This document shows positions 1 through 12,257 of a stretch of DNA of 64,000 nucleotides, piece by piece. Below the pieces are notes generated by a model. The model made no database searches. It was not told the origin of the DNA and saw only the letters and a list, made by a program, of their open reading frames with translations. Source of the DNA: Viscum album (taxonomy: Eukaryota; Streptophyta; Magnoliopsida; Santalales; Viscaceae); the NCBI GenBank assembly GCA_963277665.1, contig OY728131.1, forward strand, positions 1,390,936,688 to 1,391,000,687. Reading direction: 5' to 3'. The position numbers were made by a program, and so were the translations under genes. Every line of letters begins with the position of its first letter. The stretch's first letter is position 1.

Positions 1-366
1 ATGTAGATCTTCCTAGAAATATATCCATATCTGGATACTATATGTGGATGTCTTTCTATCACATATGTACCATGGAGTAAAAACCTCTGATAAGTTGTTC
101 TGAGCCTGAGTCGGGGTAACCTTGTACATGAAAACGGGACTTACTGCACACTCGGTTTAACTCTCTTGGGGGATATGTTTAGATAATTCACATTTTCATT
201 ACCCACCATTATGAAGGATTTAAATATAAATACGTCCCAAAGTAAACCATGTTAAATATTTTGATAGTATATATGCATAAAATATAAGTTTATATTCAGT
301 TTTGTATAACTTTGACATTATAAATTATGATTCATAGCCTAATTTAGAGTATTCCATTATTTATAA
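1..366 (+). other. Element A leader (5' untranslated internal region)
   Basis: This is non-coding sequence between the (absent) 5' LTR and gag. Blocks such as 'tcggggtaac' and 'ggatatgtttagataattca' recur at about 8100-8180 in element B. The 'ctcggggta' block also recurs at about 33000 in element C, which fixes it as shared leader sequence. No gene is seen here. Confidence 0.75.
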
Positions 367-1280
367 ATGGAACCCATCAGAAGGAATGAAAACCACATGA
401 TCTCACATATCCCATGTAAATATTTCCCTCCTATGCAAGATAATGTTCTTGGTTATGAATATGTGACTACTATTGAGAAATTTATAAATATACTAGGATA
501 GGTGACTCAGGTTATGAACAATAACATTACTAGTCTGGAGAATCATGATACCCAATGCAGAGGAGAAATTTTAGACTCCTTTATGTGACAGTATCCTACA
601 ACATTTAATTGGAATAAAAATACATTCATAGTAGTGTAGTGGATAAGTTCCATAAATAAGTTATTTTTGGCATGGGAAGTTATTAAAGGGATAAGATTGA
701 CATGGATTTTTATCATATATCGGGATATGTTGATCAATTATGGTAGTTTATTAAAACAAATAAGAGGATGGAGAGAGTTAAAATATGTAATACAAGGATT
801 TAAAAAAAATTCTTAGAAAACTATTTTCCTCCTAAATAGTGAGTGGACATGGTGATTGAATTTTTGATCCAGATACAAAAAGTGGATTAAAACATTTCAA
901 TGTATGAATCCAATTTTATAAGGTTGGCATGGAATGTCACAGACAACAAATATAATCCATGGAGAAAGGTTTATCGATTCATTTATTATTTAAAACAATT
1001 ATTCCTAAGGGTCTTGTTCTCCCAAAAATTCTCATCATATGAGGATATATTCTAATGTTCAATCAAGACAATGAAATAATTCTTATAGTATTATGACATC
1101 AAGGAAAATGAAGAGAAAAAGTGGGTCCCAGAAGAAATAATGGATAAAGAGAAGTATGAAAGGGGTGTTTTCCAACATGTGATGCCTTTTGAAGGAAACA
1201 CCTCCAAGACGTCTTGAAAGGAAAATTTGTATGTTAAATTTTGAAGAAAAAGGTTTCAAATCATAAGATTTCAAGGGAAT
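367..1280 (+). pseudogene. gag: gag remnant of element A
   Basis: The capsid/nucleocapsid polyprotein normally packages element RNA in cytoplasmic particles. The start is placed at the ATG at 367 because the same ATG-containing block opens gag in element B (8354). The capsid landmark 'DQ-W-W' is recognisable at about 732-746, but the second Trp codon is TAG, a single G-to-A change. A zinc-knuckle relic lies at about 1230-1276; it has lost one base and several metal ligands relative to the B copy. Many in-frame stops and shifts occur throughout. The family assignment is secure because B and D preserve parts that A has lost. Confidence 0.75.
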
Positions 1281-4114
1281 GAAAGAATCTAATAATTTTC
1301 AATGATACTATTTTAAAGGGATGGTACATTATGAAAATGATTATACTAAGTGTCAGGGAAACCTTCCCAGAAAAAATCCAAACATAAGAAATCACAACTG
1401 ATGAGTTTGGAGTTACGAATCATTTGATGATAGTAACATTAATCATTACCTAAAACATAGAAAATGATTTATTCAATTATGGATCATTGTATTATATTAT
1501 ATATTCCTAGTTTTCTATGAAAATTAGACATTTACAATTTGATTAAATAATGGTTTTGTCATTAAAAACTATGAAGGGAAGTATCATTTTAAGAATTTAT
1601 GTGGAAGTAACTCCCCCTTTTGGCACATAAATGTGATTTAGTTGCAATCATTCTCATCATACCAATGATTTTATTTGATATAATTCTTTCTATATATTGG
1701 ATTTTAGATTATGGTGTGAAAATATATTTCAAGAAGAATGGAGTTATAATTTTTGAGAATCATGTAGAATCCCTTTACTTTATTGTAGAAACCTCATCAT
1801 TTAATTATTATCTAGATTCACCCCCATTAGCTCTACAGAATGCAATTCATGGGGAGGAATAGAAAACAATATATATGGGTGAGGAAGGTAATATTCAAAT
1901 TGAGGACATACCTATTGTACATAAATACAATGATTTGTTTGTATAGTATTTACCTAGAAATCCTTGGGAGAAAGAAATTATGTTTTATATTGATATAATT
2001 ACATGTGAAAGGCCTATATAAAATACTCTTTATATATTATAAATAGTGGAATTAGTGGAGCTAAATAAACAAGTAAGGAGTTGATTAGTGAGGAGTTTAT
2101 TCTACATTGTGTTTCTACATAGGGATCTCCTATTATTTTCATTGAGAAGAAATATGGATCTATGAGGTTCTGAATAAACCATACAGGGATCAATGATATT
2201 ACAATAAATAACAAGTATCCTCTTCCTCACATTGATTATTTATTTGATCGAATTAATGGAGGCCAATATTTTTCAAAGATGTAACTTTTTTATGGATATC
2301 ATAAGTTTTTTGTGATGAAGGAAGATATTCGAAACACAACATTTTTATCCAAGTATAGAAATTAAGAGTTTATATTAATTCATTTGGGACAAAAAATGAA
2401 ACCTCAAATTTCATAGATCAAATGAATAGTGTTTTCAAGGAATATCTTGATGAATTTTTTTTGTATTTATTGATGATATGTTGTTACACTCCAAAATATA
2501 TGAAGATCATGGGAATCACATGCACATTATTCTTAAGAATTTTAGTAGAAATAAATTACATGGGATATTTATAAAGTTTGATTTTAGGCTGTAATAATTT
2601 TCTTTTCTTGGCCATATTGTCTCTAAGGATGAAATCATAGATGATCCAGTGAAGACAATGGATTTTCATGAATGTCTTACACCGTTTAACTTAACCAAGG
2701 TATCTAGTTTTATCGGTTTAGTATCTTATTATCGACATTTCATTCAGAACTTATCCTAATTAACTAACATGTTATCCAAGATTATGTGTAATGGGGTTAA
2801 GTTTGTGAGGAAAAAAATGTGAATAATTATTTGAATAATTGATGATGTTATTTTTGAATAATATAATATAGACTCTACTATAATGAAATAATTTATTTCT
2901 GATTTTTAGTAATGCGTAAATGAAATGAATTGGTTGTGTCCTTATGCCTAATGTTAGTGTCATTGCCTATGCATCAAGATAGTTAAAAATTATAGAAGAG
3001 AACAATCCAGCTCATGATCATGAGTTATCACATGTAATACTTTCTCTCAAAATAAGAAGACACTATCTCTATGGAGAAATATGTGAGATACATATCGATC
3101 TCAAGATCATGAAATATATCTTCTCCTAGAAGGATCTCAACACGAGGAAAATGATATGGATCGAGTAACTCAAGGATTGTGATTTTTTAATAAACTAACA
3201 CCTAGGGAAGTTGAATAAGGTCTCAAATTCAATAATCTTATAGAATAAGTTATTTATAAACAAAATAAGGATTGAATGGGATACTATGTTCATGGATCTA
3301 GTGAAGATGAATATGGGAATTATCAAAGAAGGAGTATGATCACTACATTTTCAATTGGTTCCCCAATGATATTTATTGGAAATGATTAAATGTTCTATAT
3401 ATGATGATGATAATATTCAAAAATAAAATCAAAGTTATGAGTGACGGGAATCTACAAGTATTCATGTGAGAAGTTGGAATTATGAAATTTTGGAGGTGGA
3501 TATGTGTTCCCTATATACCTGAGATAAAATGGGAGTTATTGGATGGTTCCCATACTTCTAATTTCTATATAAAACTAGGTAGGACTAATATGTATAGATA
3601 TTTGATGGAACATTTATGGTGGGACAACATGAAACAATAAATTCTTAATTTTATATCAAGATGATTATTCTCTCAATAGGTCAAGGCTGAATGAAAACAG
3701 CCTAGAGGATTAATGAAACCTATATTTATATACACACAAAAAACGAGAATGATGTTACTATAGATTATTTTATTGGATTTCAAAAAAACTCTAAGAAATA
3801 ATGATCCAAAATGGGTAATTATTGATCTAATTACCAAAATTTCACATTTCCTCACTATAAGAGAGGATTCTCCATAGGAACACCTTGAACGACTCAATAT
3901 TAAATAATTTTTAATATTTCATGGAGAACCTCTCTCAATTTTGTCTAATCATGATCTATAATTTACATCAATATTCTGGAAAAGTCATCAAAAATATTTG
4001 AATACTGAGAATTAATTATGTACTTCTTATCATCCTCAAACTAATCGGTCCTCAGAAACGACGATCAAAACAATAGAAGACATGTTTAGATCCAAATAAC
4101 GTGATATTCAAGGT

Positions 4115-4375
4115 ATGTGGGATCATTATTGTACTTTGGTATATATTCCCTATAATAATAGTTCCCATTATATTTTTCATATGGAACCATATGAAGAATT
4201 TTTTAGAAAAATATTTCATTCACAAACATGTTGTGATTATGTTGGTGAAACGAATCATGAAGGCCTAGAGCTTCTAGAGGAAACAACATCAAATGTAAAT
4301 ACTATTCAACGCCATATCAAACCATCCCAATGCTGGAAAAAGTGTTATGATTATAATCAAAGGAAGGATTTTTAA
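4115..4375 (+). pseudogene. Integrase C-terminal segment of element A
   Basis: This is an open stretch of 86 codons that reads WDHYCTLVYIPYNNS and later MEPYEEFF. It corresponds to the conserved 'W--HL-L-EFAYN-S' and 'M-PYE-LYG' blocks just after the integrase catalytic core of Ty3/gypsy elements. It ends at a stop after RKDF, where the family normally continues with a 'GD-V-LK' block, visible here in the next bases as QEGDHLFWK. It is simply the longest undamaged piece of the pol pseudogene and not an independent gene. Confidence 0.85.
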
Positions 4376-4398
4376 TTTCAAGAGGGAGATCATTTATT

Positions 4399-4800
4399 TT
4401 GGAAATTATATACATAGCAGGGTTTTATAATATATGGAAAAAAGGGAAACCGATCCCTAGGTACATTGATCCTTTTAAAATTTTGGAGAGATTTGGAGTT
4501 GTGGCTTATAATTTGGTGATTCCACTGAGCTTTTCTAAAGTACACAATGTGCTCCACATCTCATTTTTAAGAAATTACATGTCAGACCCAATCCATATCC
4601 TACCTTCTGATGTAATAGATCTGGAACCTGATTTATCTTTTTGTGAAGATCCTTTCCGAATTTTGTACACAATAGAATAGGTGTTAAGGAATAAGATGAC
4701 TCAACTGGTAAAGGTACATTGGAAAAATAATTCAATTTAAGGGGTGACATGGGAGCCTAAGGATATTATGAGTAATAACTACCCAATTTTTTTTAATGAG
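4399..4800 (+). pseudogene. Integrase GPY/F module and chromodomain of element A
   Basis: Residues read RYIDPFKILERFGVVAYNL, then HNVLHISFLRNYMSDP, the standard GPY/F-type tail of Ty3/gypsy integrases. After EPDLSF comes a chromodomain-like module (about 4640-4790) with LRNKMTQLVKVHWKN and GVTWEPKDIM, interrupted by stops at 4678 and 4738. In living elements this module is thought to steer insertion toward heterochromatin. The module, just before the polypurine tract, is the main reason for calling the family Tekay/Del. A shadow frame exists on the other strand at 4535-4750 and is not a gene. Confidence 0.85.
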
Positions 4801-4836
4801 GTAACAATCTAGAAAGTTCAATGATGAATTTTTTTT

Positions 4837-4848
4837 GGGAGAAGAGAA
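4837..4848 (+). promoter_or_regulatory. Polypurine tract of element A
   Basis: The purine run 'gggagaagagaa' directly precedes the LTR start 'tgtaac'. It primes plus-strand DNA synthesis in LTR retrotransposons. The purine-tract/LTR junction repeats at 33335/33336 and 45110/45111. Confidence 0.75.
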
Positions 4849-7800
4849 TGTAACAAATCAAAATTATATCAATGAGTTTTCCCTTATTATGTTTATTTTA
4901 TATACTATAAATCAAAAAAAATCAATTTAAGAACAAAATAAAAACATTATAAATGATGAATGAATGAAATAAGATGTATTTCTCAATGTTAATAATCATA
5001 TGCTGATTAAATAGTAACTTGACGTTTGGAATAGTAATACAACCCTTATGTATAGTAAACCTAAAAAATGAATATTAACATCACCTATGAAAGTATAAGT
5101 AATATTTAGGCTTCACATAAGTGAATTTATGATATAATTATATTATAGTATAAGTAAATGAATATTTTTAACATTATTAAATATGTGTCTGTATTTTTTA
5201 TGTGTTAAAAGTATTTAATTAATTTTTTATAATTAATAAATTTATTTTAAAGAAAATAAATTTTCATAATATGGATTCAAAAAACAATATTTTTTGTCTT
5301 TGGATTTTAGGAAAATTTTATGAGATCTTAGTTAATTTTTTAGATTGTTTTTTAATTAGTTTTAAATTTATAATATGTATTCTTCAAATAAATAATGATA
5401 TTATTTGAAAATTAAATTTCAATTATATAGATAAATATATTTATAAAATAGAGTTACATTTTTAATTATATATATAAATAAATCGTTATGGTGAATTTTT
5501 TTATTTTTATAAAATAATTTAATTTTTGGAAAACAGTAAAATATGGTAATTTACGATATAAATACATTAGAAGATAAATACACTATAATTTGAGTTTATG
5601 TAGATGTAAGAACCATAATATTGAAATTTAATTCATTATTTTAATATATTTTATGATAATGCTAAAATTATTCATTGTCATGTTCCAAATTAATAAAAAA
5701 ATGAATAAAATATTCAAAAATCAGTCATATCCTCAACTATAAAACCACCCCTCACCACCACTTCACCTCCCTCCTCTAAGCCTTTATGCTTGTCTATGTT
5801 CTTCCAAAATACCTTTTACAAGTCTATATACATGTCTAGGATCTGTTTTTCTTACAAAAATACAAAAAAACCTTTCCCTAAGGAGGTTCTCTAGGAAGAT
5901 AATTTAAGAGGAAAACCCTCTTCCTTTTTCATTTAATTTCATTTTCAATTTACTTTGTTTTATTATCTTTTCCACACCTCATTTGTACAAGTGATCATGA
6001 TAACTCCATTCTATAACCATTATATATACATTATACTAATTATTATGACAAAACTAGTTTCTGATTATCGAAATACCATCATAATAATCTAAACGATTTG
6101 CACGAATCTTTTACCTAAAAAATCATCCTCGTACCATATCAAAAATGAATTATGAACGCCTTTAATATTATGTATGTTAATTAGTATCATTTATATTCAA
6201 TTCTAAAAATTTATATCCATTCCACATGATCTTCTATACTCATATACAAGTATACAGATCGTGAAAACCCAAGAAACTAATGCTCCCGACGGATAAATTT
6301 GTACATTATAACACATCAAAAGGCCATAAATGAACATAAAAAAATTATAATAAAGAATACATATATATATATTGTTATTAATTAATTAATTATTTAATGG
6401 ATATAATTTTATTATCCATGAAATTAAGGTAAGGTGAAGAACACATTCACACATAAGGTAAGGGAATCTACCCGAACCTTCATTTTTCTGTCGGGCTATT
6501 CTTTCACTATAATTACCCAAATTTAATGCTAATTTATTTTTTTAACTTCTTATATATATTTTATATATGTTCCAAACTTATATTTTCATATAATTGAATG
6601 TTAATTTTTTTACTTCTTATATATATTATATATATGTTCCAAACTTATATATTCATATAATTGCATGTTTATTTTATAGTAAATAGACATTTTACAATGT
6701 TCCCTTCTCAAATATGAAAACATGATTAAATGGACCATCTAAATCTCTTACTTTTTTCAAGTACCATACATAATATATTTTAAGGAACCATTATTTTTAT
6801 AAAACCACTAATTTTTTCATGATAAACATTAATTTTTCATTTATGTTTTTATAAAAACAATATTGTCAAATAAAAAATAATTTTTTACGAGACCTCTCAT
6901 TTTTAATGTAAAAAGTACATTTCTCTCAATAATACCTTGATGATTTTTTAGAATATTTTCTTTTTTTTATCACCTATGTTGAATTTTTTGTTTTATTGAG
7001 GTTAATATCTTATTTTTATCATGAATCATATTTTATTAAATTATTTATGATCAGACTGAAATTGATTGATCTATCTTGATACTATTCACCAAACTATCCA
7101 GAATGGTTAGTAATTATGTTTAAAAATTGGGGAATGTTATTTAAATTTAATATCGGTATGATTTTTTTAACCCCATCCATACTACTAATGAATTGAAATT
7201 ATAATGTGATGGTTGAATCCCACTATATATCCTCGATGTGTTGGTAGGACGTATTTGACAAAACAAAATTCTGTTTGCCTGATGCCTTACCCTTGTATTT
7301 TTAGATGTCTTATTTGAGGCCTCTATGGTATGTTTTAGTTGATCGACATTAAGCATTACCATATTATGATATTTCTAATTGATCAACCTTGTGACTATTT
7401 GACTAGTAGAATATTCATTATTGTATATCATTATGTTATGATCATTTATATGGATATATTTAATAATTTTTAATTCTTATCATATAATGATCATGTATAT
7501 TTTCAAAGGAATGAATTTTTTGTTGTTCATAATGCCTACTGTTTATGTTTATGATATATTTTTTTATATTACTTACGCTTAAAAATCACTTGAACTCACC
7601 CATTTCTTATGTTTATTTTTCCGAGAATATGAATACTATAATTATGAATGGCTTTTAGGGATAATCTAGTAGTTATAGATGTTTCTAATGGAATCTCTAT
7701 TATTTTTACATTCATGATGTAATGTTGAAAATATGTTTTTATCTAGTCATCCAAAAGTACTAAATCATTTTTTATTTAGGATAAAAAATTATTGTAATAA

Positions 7801-7856
7801 TTCCAATGTAATAAACTAATGCATCACCTCCACGAAACTGGGTTCATGGAATTACA
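4849..7856 (+). repeat. LTR1, Tekay-type long terminal repeat shared by elements A and B
   Basis: It begins 'tgtaacaaatc' right after a purine tract and ends 'ggaattaca' right before a primer-binding-like site, giving TG...CA ends and about 3.0 kb. Internal blocks recur in the other Tekay LTRs: a TATA box near +890, a block around 6420-6490, and the end block near 7800-7856, which matches 38120-38188. It serves as the 3' LTR of A and lies at the 5' end of the B interior. The ORF-like stretch at 7147-7362 is on the opposite strand and has no support. Confidence 0.8.
5738..5744 (+). promoter_or_regulatory. TATA box of LTR1
   Basis: 'ctataaaacc' is followed by a C-rich stretch ('acccctcaccaccacttcac'). 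It sits about 889 bases into the LTR, the same relative place as the TATA boxes of LTR2, LTR3 and the element D LTR. It is probably the core promoter of the element; activity is not expected in this decayed copy. Confidence 0.65.
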
Positions 7857-7857
7857 G

Positions 7858-7870
7858 TTGGTTTTAAAGG
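7858..7870 (+). other. Decayed primer-binding site
   Basis: 'ttggttttaaagg' begins two bases after the LTR end. It keeps TGGT and most of the pattern of the initiator-Met tRNA primer site used by most plant Ty3/gypsy elements (TGGTATCAGAGC). Some of the differences are C-to-T or G-to-A. The position supports the LTR boundary; the tRNA identity is uncertain. Confidence 0.45.
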
Positions 7871-8353
7871 AATTTTAGAAGAATCCTTGAGAAATATATT
7901 TATAAATCATAGATTAGGGAAAAAAACCTATGTTAGACTTTGATGATAAGTATACAGGAACATCCTATAATTTTGGTAAGGAATATATTGTGTGGATCTT
8001 CGTATAAATGAATCCATGTCTTCATACTACAAGTTGATGTGTTTCTAGCATAAATGTACCTAGTAGTAACAACTCTGATAAGATGTTCTGAGTCTGACTC
8101 GGGGTAACCTAGTACACAAAAACGGGCCTTGAATCACACATTTTTTATAATATGGGAGGATATGTTTAGATAATTCAAATTTTCATTTCACGCCATTATG
8201 ATGGATTTAAATATAAATATGTCCCCAATGAAACCATTCTCATGATTTTGATAGTAGACATGCATAAAATTTCTATTTATCTTAAGATTTTTACAAATTT
8301 GACTTTATAAATTTTGATTCATAACCGAATTTAGTTTTTTACATTATTCAAAA

Positions 8354-9300
8354 ATGGATCCATTTGGAAGGAATGAAAATCACATGAATTCATGTATCAC
8401 ATGTAGGTATGTCCCTCATATTCAATATAATGATGTTGGTTCTGAATATGTGACTAGTGATGAGAAACATATAAGTATACTAAGATAGTTAAATTAGGTT
8501 ATAAAAAATAACCTTACCTATCTGGAGCATCCCAATCCACAATGTGGATCAGAAATGTTGGACCACATTATGGGACAATAGCAACCATCATTTAATTGGA
8601 CTACAACCTTATTCGTAGGAGTGCACTGGATAAGTTCCATAGAGAAGATATTTGTAGAGTTGCGAAATAACAAAAGGGAGAATTTTTTAATATATGTTTA
8701 TCATATATCAGGAGATGTTGATCAATGGTGGTCATTGATTCAAAATAAAAATAAGGTGGAAGAGAGTTAAAATATTTAATATGGGGATTTCAAGGATTTT
8801 TTCCTAGAAAACTATTTTCTTTATGAATTGTGAGTAGATATGGATATTAAATAATTTAGTCTGAATAAAATAGTGGATGATAACATTGCAATTTATGAAT
8901 CCAATTTTATAAGGTTATCAACATATTTCATCGATAACATACATAATCCAAGGAGAATGTTTGATCGATTCTTGTATTTTTTAAACCCAATATCCCTGAG
9001 GGAACGGTCTCCAAAGCATTATCATCATATGAGGATATAGTCTCATGTGATATCAATATAGGGAAATAAATATCTTAGTATTATAAAATTTAGTTAAATC
9101 AAGTGAATGAGAGGGTCTCTGAGGAATCAATGGATAAAGAGGGGAATAAAACGAGATTCTTCCAAAATGTGATAGTTTTAAAAGGAAGCACATTAAAGCA
9201 TTCTTAAAAAAATCTATATGTTACAAATGTGAAGTAAAATGCTACTAATCTAGTGATTACAAGGGAAAGAATGAATCTAAAAATTTTCCATGCAACAATT
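8354..9300 (+). pseudogene. gag: gag remnant of element B
   Basis: The start ATG (8354) opens a block nearly identical to the A gag start. The capsid 'DQWW' motif is intact, with TGGTGG at 8726-8731. A zinc knuckle lies at 9219-9260 and reads CYKC followed by a spaced S-D block. The first two Cys are kept, but the His and the last Cys are Tyr codons (CAC-to-TAC and TGC-to-TAC type changes). Several stops and shifts break the frame. The product would have been the structural protein of the virus-like particle. Confidence 0.78.
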
Positions 9301-9419
9301 TTAAATTTATAGAACGTTATGAAAATGATTTTACTAAGTTTCAAGGAAACCTTCCCTAGAAAAGGCCAATATTATGCTATCATGACTACTGATGTTGATG
9401 TTCCTAATGATTTGGTGGA

Positions 9420-9778
9420 AGGAACATTAACCATTTCCTCGCACATATAAAATGATTTATTGGATTCTGGATCATCTCATTATTTTATATCTTCCCAGTT
9501 TTCCAAAATAATTAGGCATTTCTATTTTGACTTAATAAATGAGTTTGCAGTGAAAATTCCTAAGGGAAGTATCACTTTGACAAAGATGTTCTAGTCAGTC
9601 CCCTTGTGACATATAAATTTTCTTTAGTTTATAACATTCTCATCAAACCCATGTTTTTATTTGATATAATTCTTGGTATAAATTGTCTTTTATATTATGA
9701 TGTGAAAATATATTTCATTAAGAATGAATTCATAAAATATGTACTATATCTTATTTATTGTTTTGGAACCCATATATA
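9420..9778 (+). pseudogene. Aspartic protease remnant of element B, truncated
   Basis: The reading frame at 9451-9504 gives NDLLDSGSSHYFIS, the pepsin-like active site 'LLDSGSSH-FIS' of Ty3/gypsy proteases, with the catalytic D-S-G codons intact at 9463-9471. The downstream open stretch 9606-9866 contains the end of the protease (DIILGINCL, equivalent to the conserved 'D-ILGM-WL' block). That open stretch then runs across the boundary into the LTR at 9779, so the last third of its translation is LTR-derived and meaningless. The rest of pol is absent. Confidence 0.8.
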
Positions 9779-12257
9779 TGTAACACCCCATGGATTTACA
9801 AGTAAATTTAATGAAATTCAAGAAATATTAAGTCTCTATGAATCAAATCTTTTGTTAAGGATATAGTTATATCCAATCCGTTATACTAAAATTTCCCACT
9901 TCTATGATTTTAATTTCGAAAAGTATACATATATTGTTGTAATCAGTAAGATATTTAGAGTCTATCAGGATCATCTTAATTTTTTTGAGAACTAAAATAC
10001 CCTTACGAATATTAATGTTTCCCTTAATAATAATAATGTTACCCTTATGAATATTAAATCATCCAGATGAATAGAAAACTCTCCCATGTACATATAAATA
10101 ATATTTAGGCATCTTATAAGAAGCAACATGATCATAGTATAAGTGTTAGTAATTCTTTAAGAGATAAATATTTAATTATAATTTTATTAATCATTTAATA
10201 ATTAATAAGAAAATATATTTCCATAAAATTTATTCATAAATTAATATTTTTTTGACTTATTATTAATAGAAAATTTCATGACACCTTAAAAAATTTCTCA
10301 ATGTGTTAGAAACACGTTTTTTATTTTAAAATTTATAATTTCCAAGTAAAATTTGGTTTTAATTAAAAATTAAATGTCACATATTTAGAAAATTATTTTC
10401 ATAAAATGAAGTTAATTTTTTAATTATACATGTTGAAAAATGGTTAGGTTTAATTTTTGGAATTGTTTTGTAATTCTTAAATTTTTTGTCAATAATGAAA
10501 TATGATAAATTGAGTTAAATATTAAATACATGAATTATGGAATCACACACATTATTATTCTGATGTAATAACTATTTGTTAGAAATCATATGATATACTT
10601 ACTTTTTTTAGTCTCATTAATTAGCACTATTTCTTGTCTTGAGAAGAATAAGTAAATAATAATTAAAAAACAGAGAAACCCTCCTCTCCTCCACTATAAA
10701 TACCACCCCTCAACCCCTCTTCCCGTGACACCTATCAAGCCTTGTTACTTGACCAAATTATACTCAATTACTAACCTAATACTCTCTCCCACTTACATGA
10801 TCTCTTGGTCTCATCAAAAGATGAAATCCTATCCCCTAAAGATGTTCTTAAGAGGAAGAAATCATTATGTAAAACCATCTCATGTTTACCTTCATTTTCT
10901 ATTTTGGTTTCTTTGTATTCATTTATATCCGAAACTCTCCTCCTTAAAATGGTGTGATGACTATAGTACCAAAAATTTACTAGATTGAAACTATTATAAT
11001 GTATTAATTCATCATCATATCTCTTTTCCACTCCTTTTATACTAGAAATTGAAACAACACCAGAGATGTTTTAATTTATCACATTCAAGGAAAATGGTTT
11101 TTAAATTTATATTACCATATTAAATTCTGGTCATAAAACCATATTTATGTATGAAACATATTATAATGTTTTTAATATATCCTATTTAATGTTTAGGAAT
11201 CATTTTTTACAAATGATATTAATTTAAAAAATAAAATGAGTTGATTGTGATAAAAAAACTACCAATTAAACCAAACGGTTATCATTAATGTTTTATATAG
11301 TGATTCATCCTCATTATATATAACTGAATGAATTTTATAAAAATTTAGTATTATTTTTCTTCTCTAATAACATAAAAATTCAATTCTGTACAACCATCCT
11401 CATCTTACATTATCATTCACAAATGTATATAATTCAACCGATCATGTAAACTAAGGAAACAAACGCTTCGAAATAATCAAATTGATCCTCTTAAATCATC
11501 AAGAAGTCCATGAATGAACATAAGAAGGATATAATAAATCAATTAAATGTAGAATTTTTTTAATTATTAATTAATGAATATAATTTTATTATCAATGACA
11601 TTAATATCAGGTTATGAACACGTTCGAACATAAGGTAAGAGATTCTACTGGAACATCCATTATTCTTTCGGGTTGCTATATATTTATTTTTCCCCAAATG
11701 AAGTTATATTTTTTATGTAAATATTATAAATTCTATTTATATGTTCCAAACTGATGTATAAATATACATCAATCATTATATTTCAAGGATATACATGTTT
11801 TAAGTGGTTCTTTTCTCAATTCTTCCCAATAAGCAAGCCCGTTTTAAGGGAACATACCGAATTCTTAACCAATTTTAAGTGAATTATATAATATATTTCA
11901 AGATTAAATTATATTTATAAAATCAATAATTTTTTCTAAGAACATTATTTGTTCATTTCTGGTTTTATAAACAAGATTATTCTATTTTTAGTTTTAAATG
12001 ATCATTTGTATTTTCCTTAAATAACAGTAAATTATTTTAATTCTAATTATTCTTAAATACTCTTTATACAAGATATCAAATCAATTTAAAAAAACATTTC
12101 ATGACATATGTCTATTATAAAATATGAGTTTCCATGCATGATATAGTGCCTTTAGTTCATGTTCACTTCTATGATAGGTCCATTTGTCATGCTTTATGAC
12201 ATGATTTTCATACATATTTCTTTTCCATGGGTACACGTCCACCCATCTGTCTTTTTA
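9779..12257 (+). repeat. LTR2 of element C, left part
   Basis: It starts 'tgtaacaccccatgg' and follows LTR3 (33336-35785) block by block, for example 'aagtaaatttaatgaaattca' near the start and 'ttccatgggtac' near 12225. From about 12234 the match to LTR3 fades, and the - strand array begins at 12258. Apparent reading frames in it (10725-10988, and 10771-11031 on the other strand) overlap each other, are not shared with the other LTRs, and are not genes. Confidence 0.8.
10695..10702 (+). promoter_or_regulatory. TATA box of LTR2
   Basis: 'tataaata' is embedded in 'ctccactataaataccaccc', almost identical to LTR3 at 34236-34255, and lies 916 bases into the LTR. It is the likely core promoter of the ancestor, followed by a C-rich probable transcript start region. 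Confidence 0.7.

Larger units (their letters stand above)
1290..4800 (+). pseudogene. pol: pol remnant of element A (PR-RT-RNaseH-INT-chromodomain)
   Basis: Domains follow in Ty3/gypsy order.
- Protease: about 1460-1530, with the active-site triad mutated (the D-S-G equivalent reads N-Y-G).
- RT: about 2090-2760. The catalytic box FVFIDDML is intact, with the two Asp codons at 2472-2477.
- RNase H: about 2920-3240, with a relic of the 'YAS-QL' and 'YGE-CEI' motifs.
- Integrase core: about 3600-4080. First Asp at 3824-3826 (WVIIDLITK). The second Asp is changed to Asn at 3947-3949 (S-N-H-D). The Glu is kept at 4055-4057 (HPQTNRSSE).
- C-terminal region: listed separately.
Frameshifts and stops separate the pieces. 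The function of the ancestor was reverse transcription and integration of the element. Confidence 0.85.
1..7856 (+). mobile_element. Element A: decayed Tekay/Del-type Ty3/gypsy retrotransposon, 5' end outside the window
   Basis: The order leader, gag, protease, RT, RNase H, integrase, chromodomain, polypurine tract, LTR is that of a chromodomain Ty3/gypsy element. The C-terminal chromodomain-like block and the 3 kb LTR fit the Tekay/Del lineage. The first 240 bases match the leader of element B (8000-8250), where they begin about 150 bases after the LTR end, so the 5' LTR of A should end roughly 130 bases left of the window. All reading frames carry stops and small indels, so the copy is dead. 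Lineage assignment is from remembered domain similarity, not a search. Confidence 0.85.
7857..9778 (+). mobile_element. Element B: truncated internal region of a second Tekay element
   Basis: Leader, gag and protease are collinear with element A (1-1800). Similarity stops in the protease/RT linker, where an LTR start ('tgtaacacccc') follows with no polypurine tract in front. RT, RNase H and integrase are therefore missing here. It is less damaged than A, for example at the capsid WW pair and the protease active site. B may have formed a tandem with A through a shared LTR. Confidence 0.75.

Noticed and set aside
10725..11031. Overlapping 87- and 86-codon frames on both strands
   Set aside because: They lie in the LTR2 promoter-proximal region, have no motif, and the matching regions of LTR1 and LTR3 do not keep them open.
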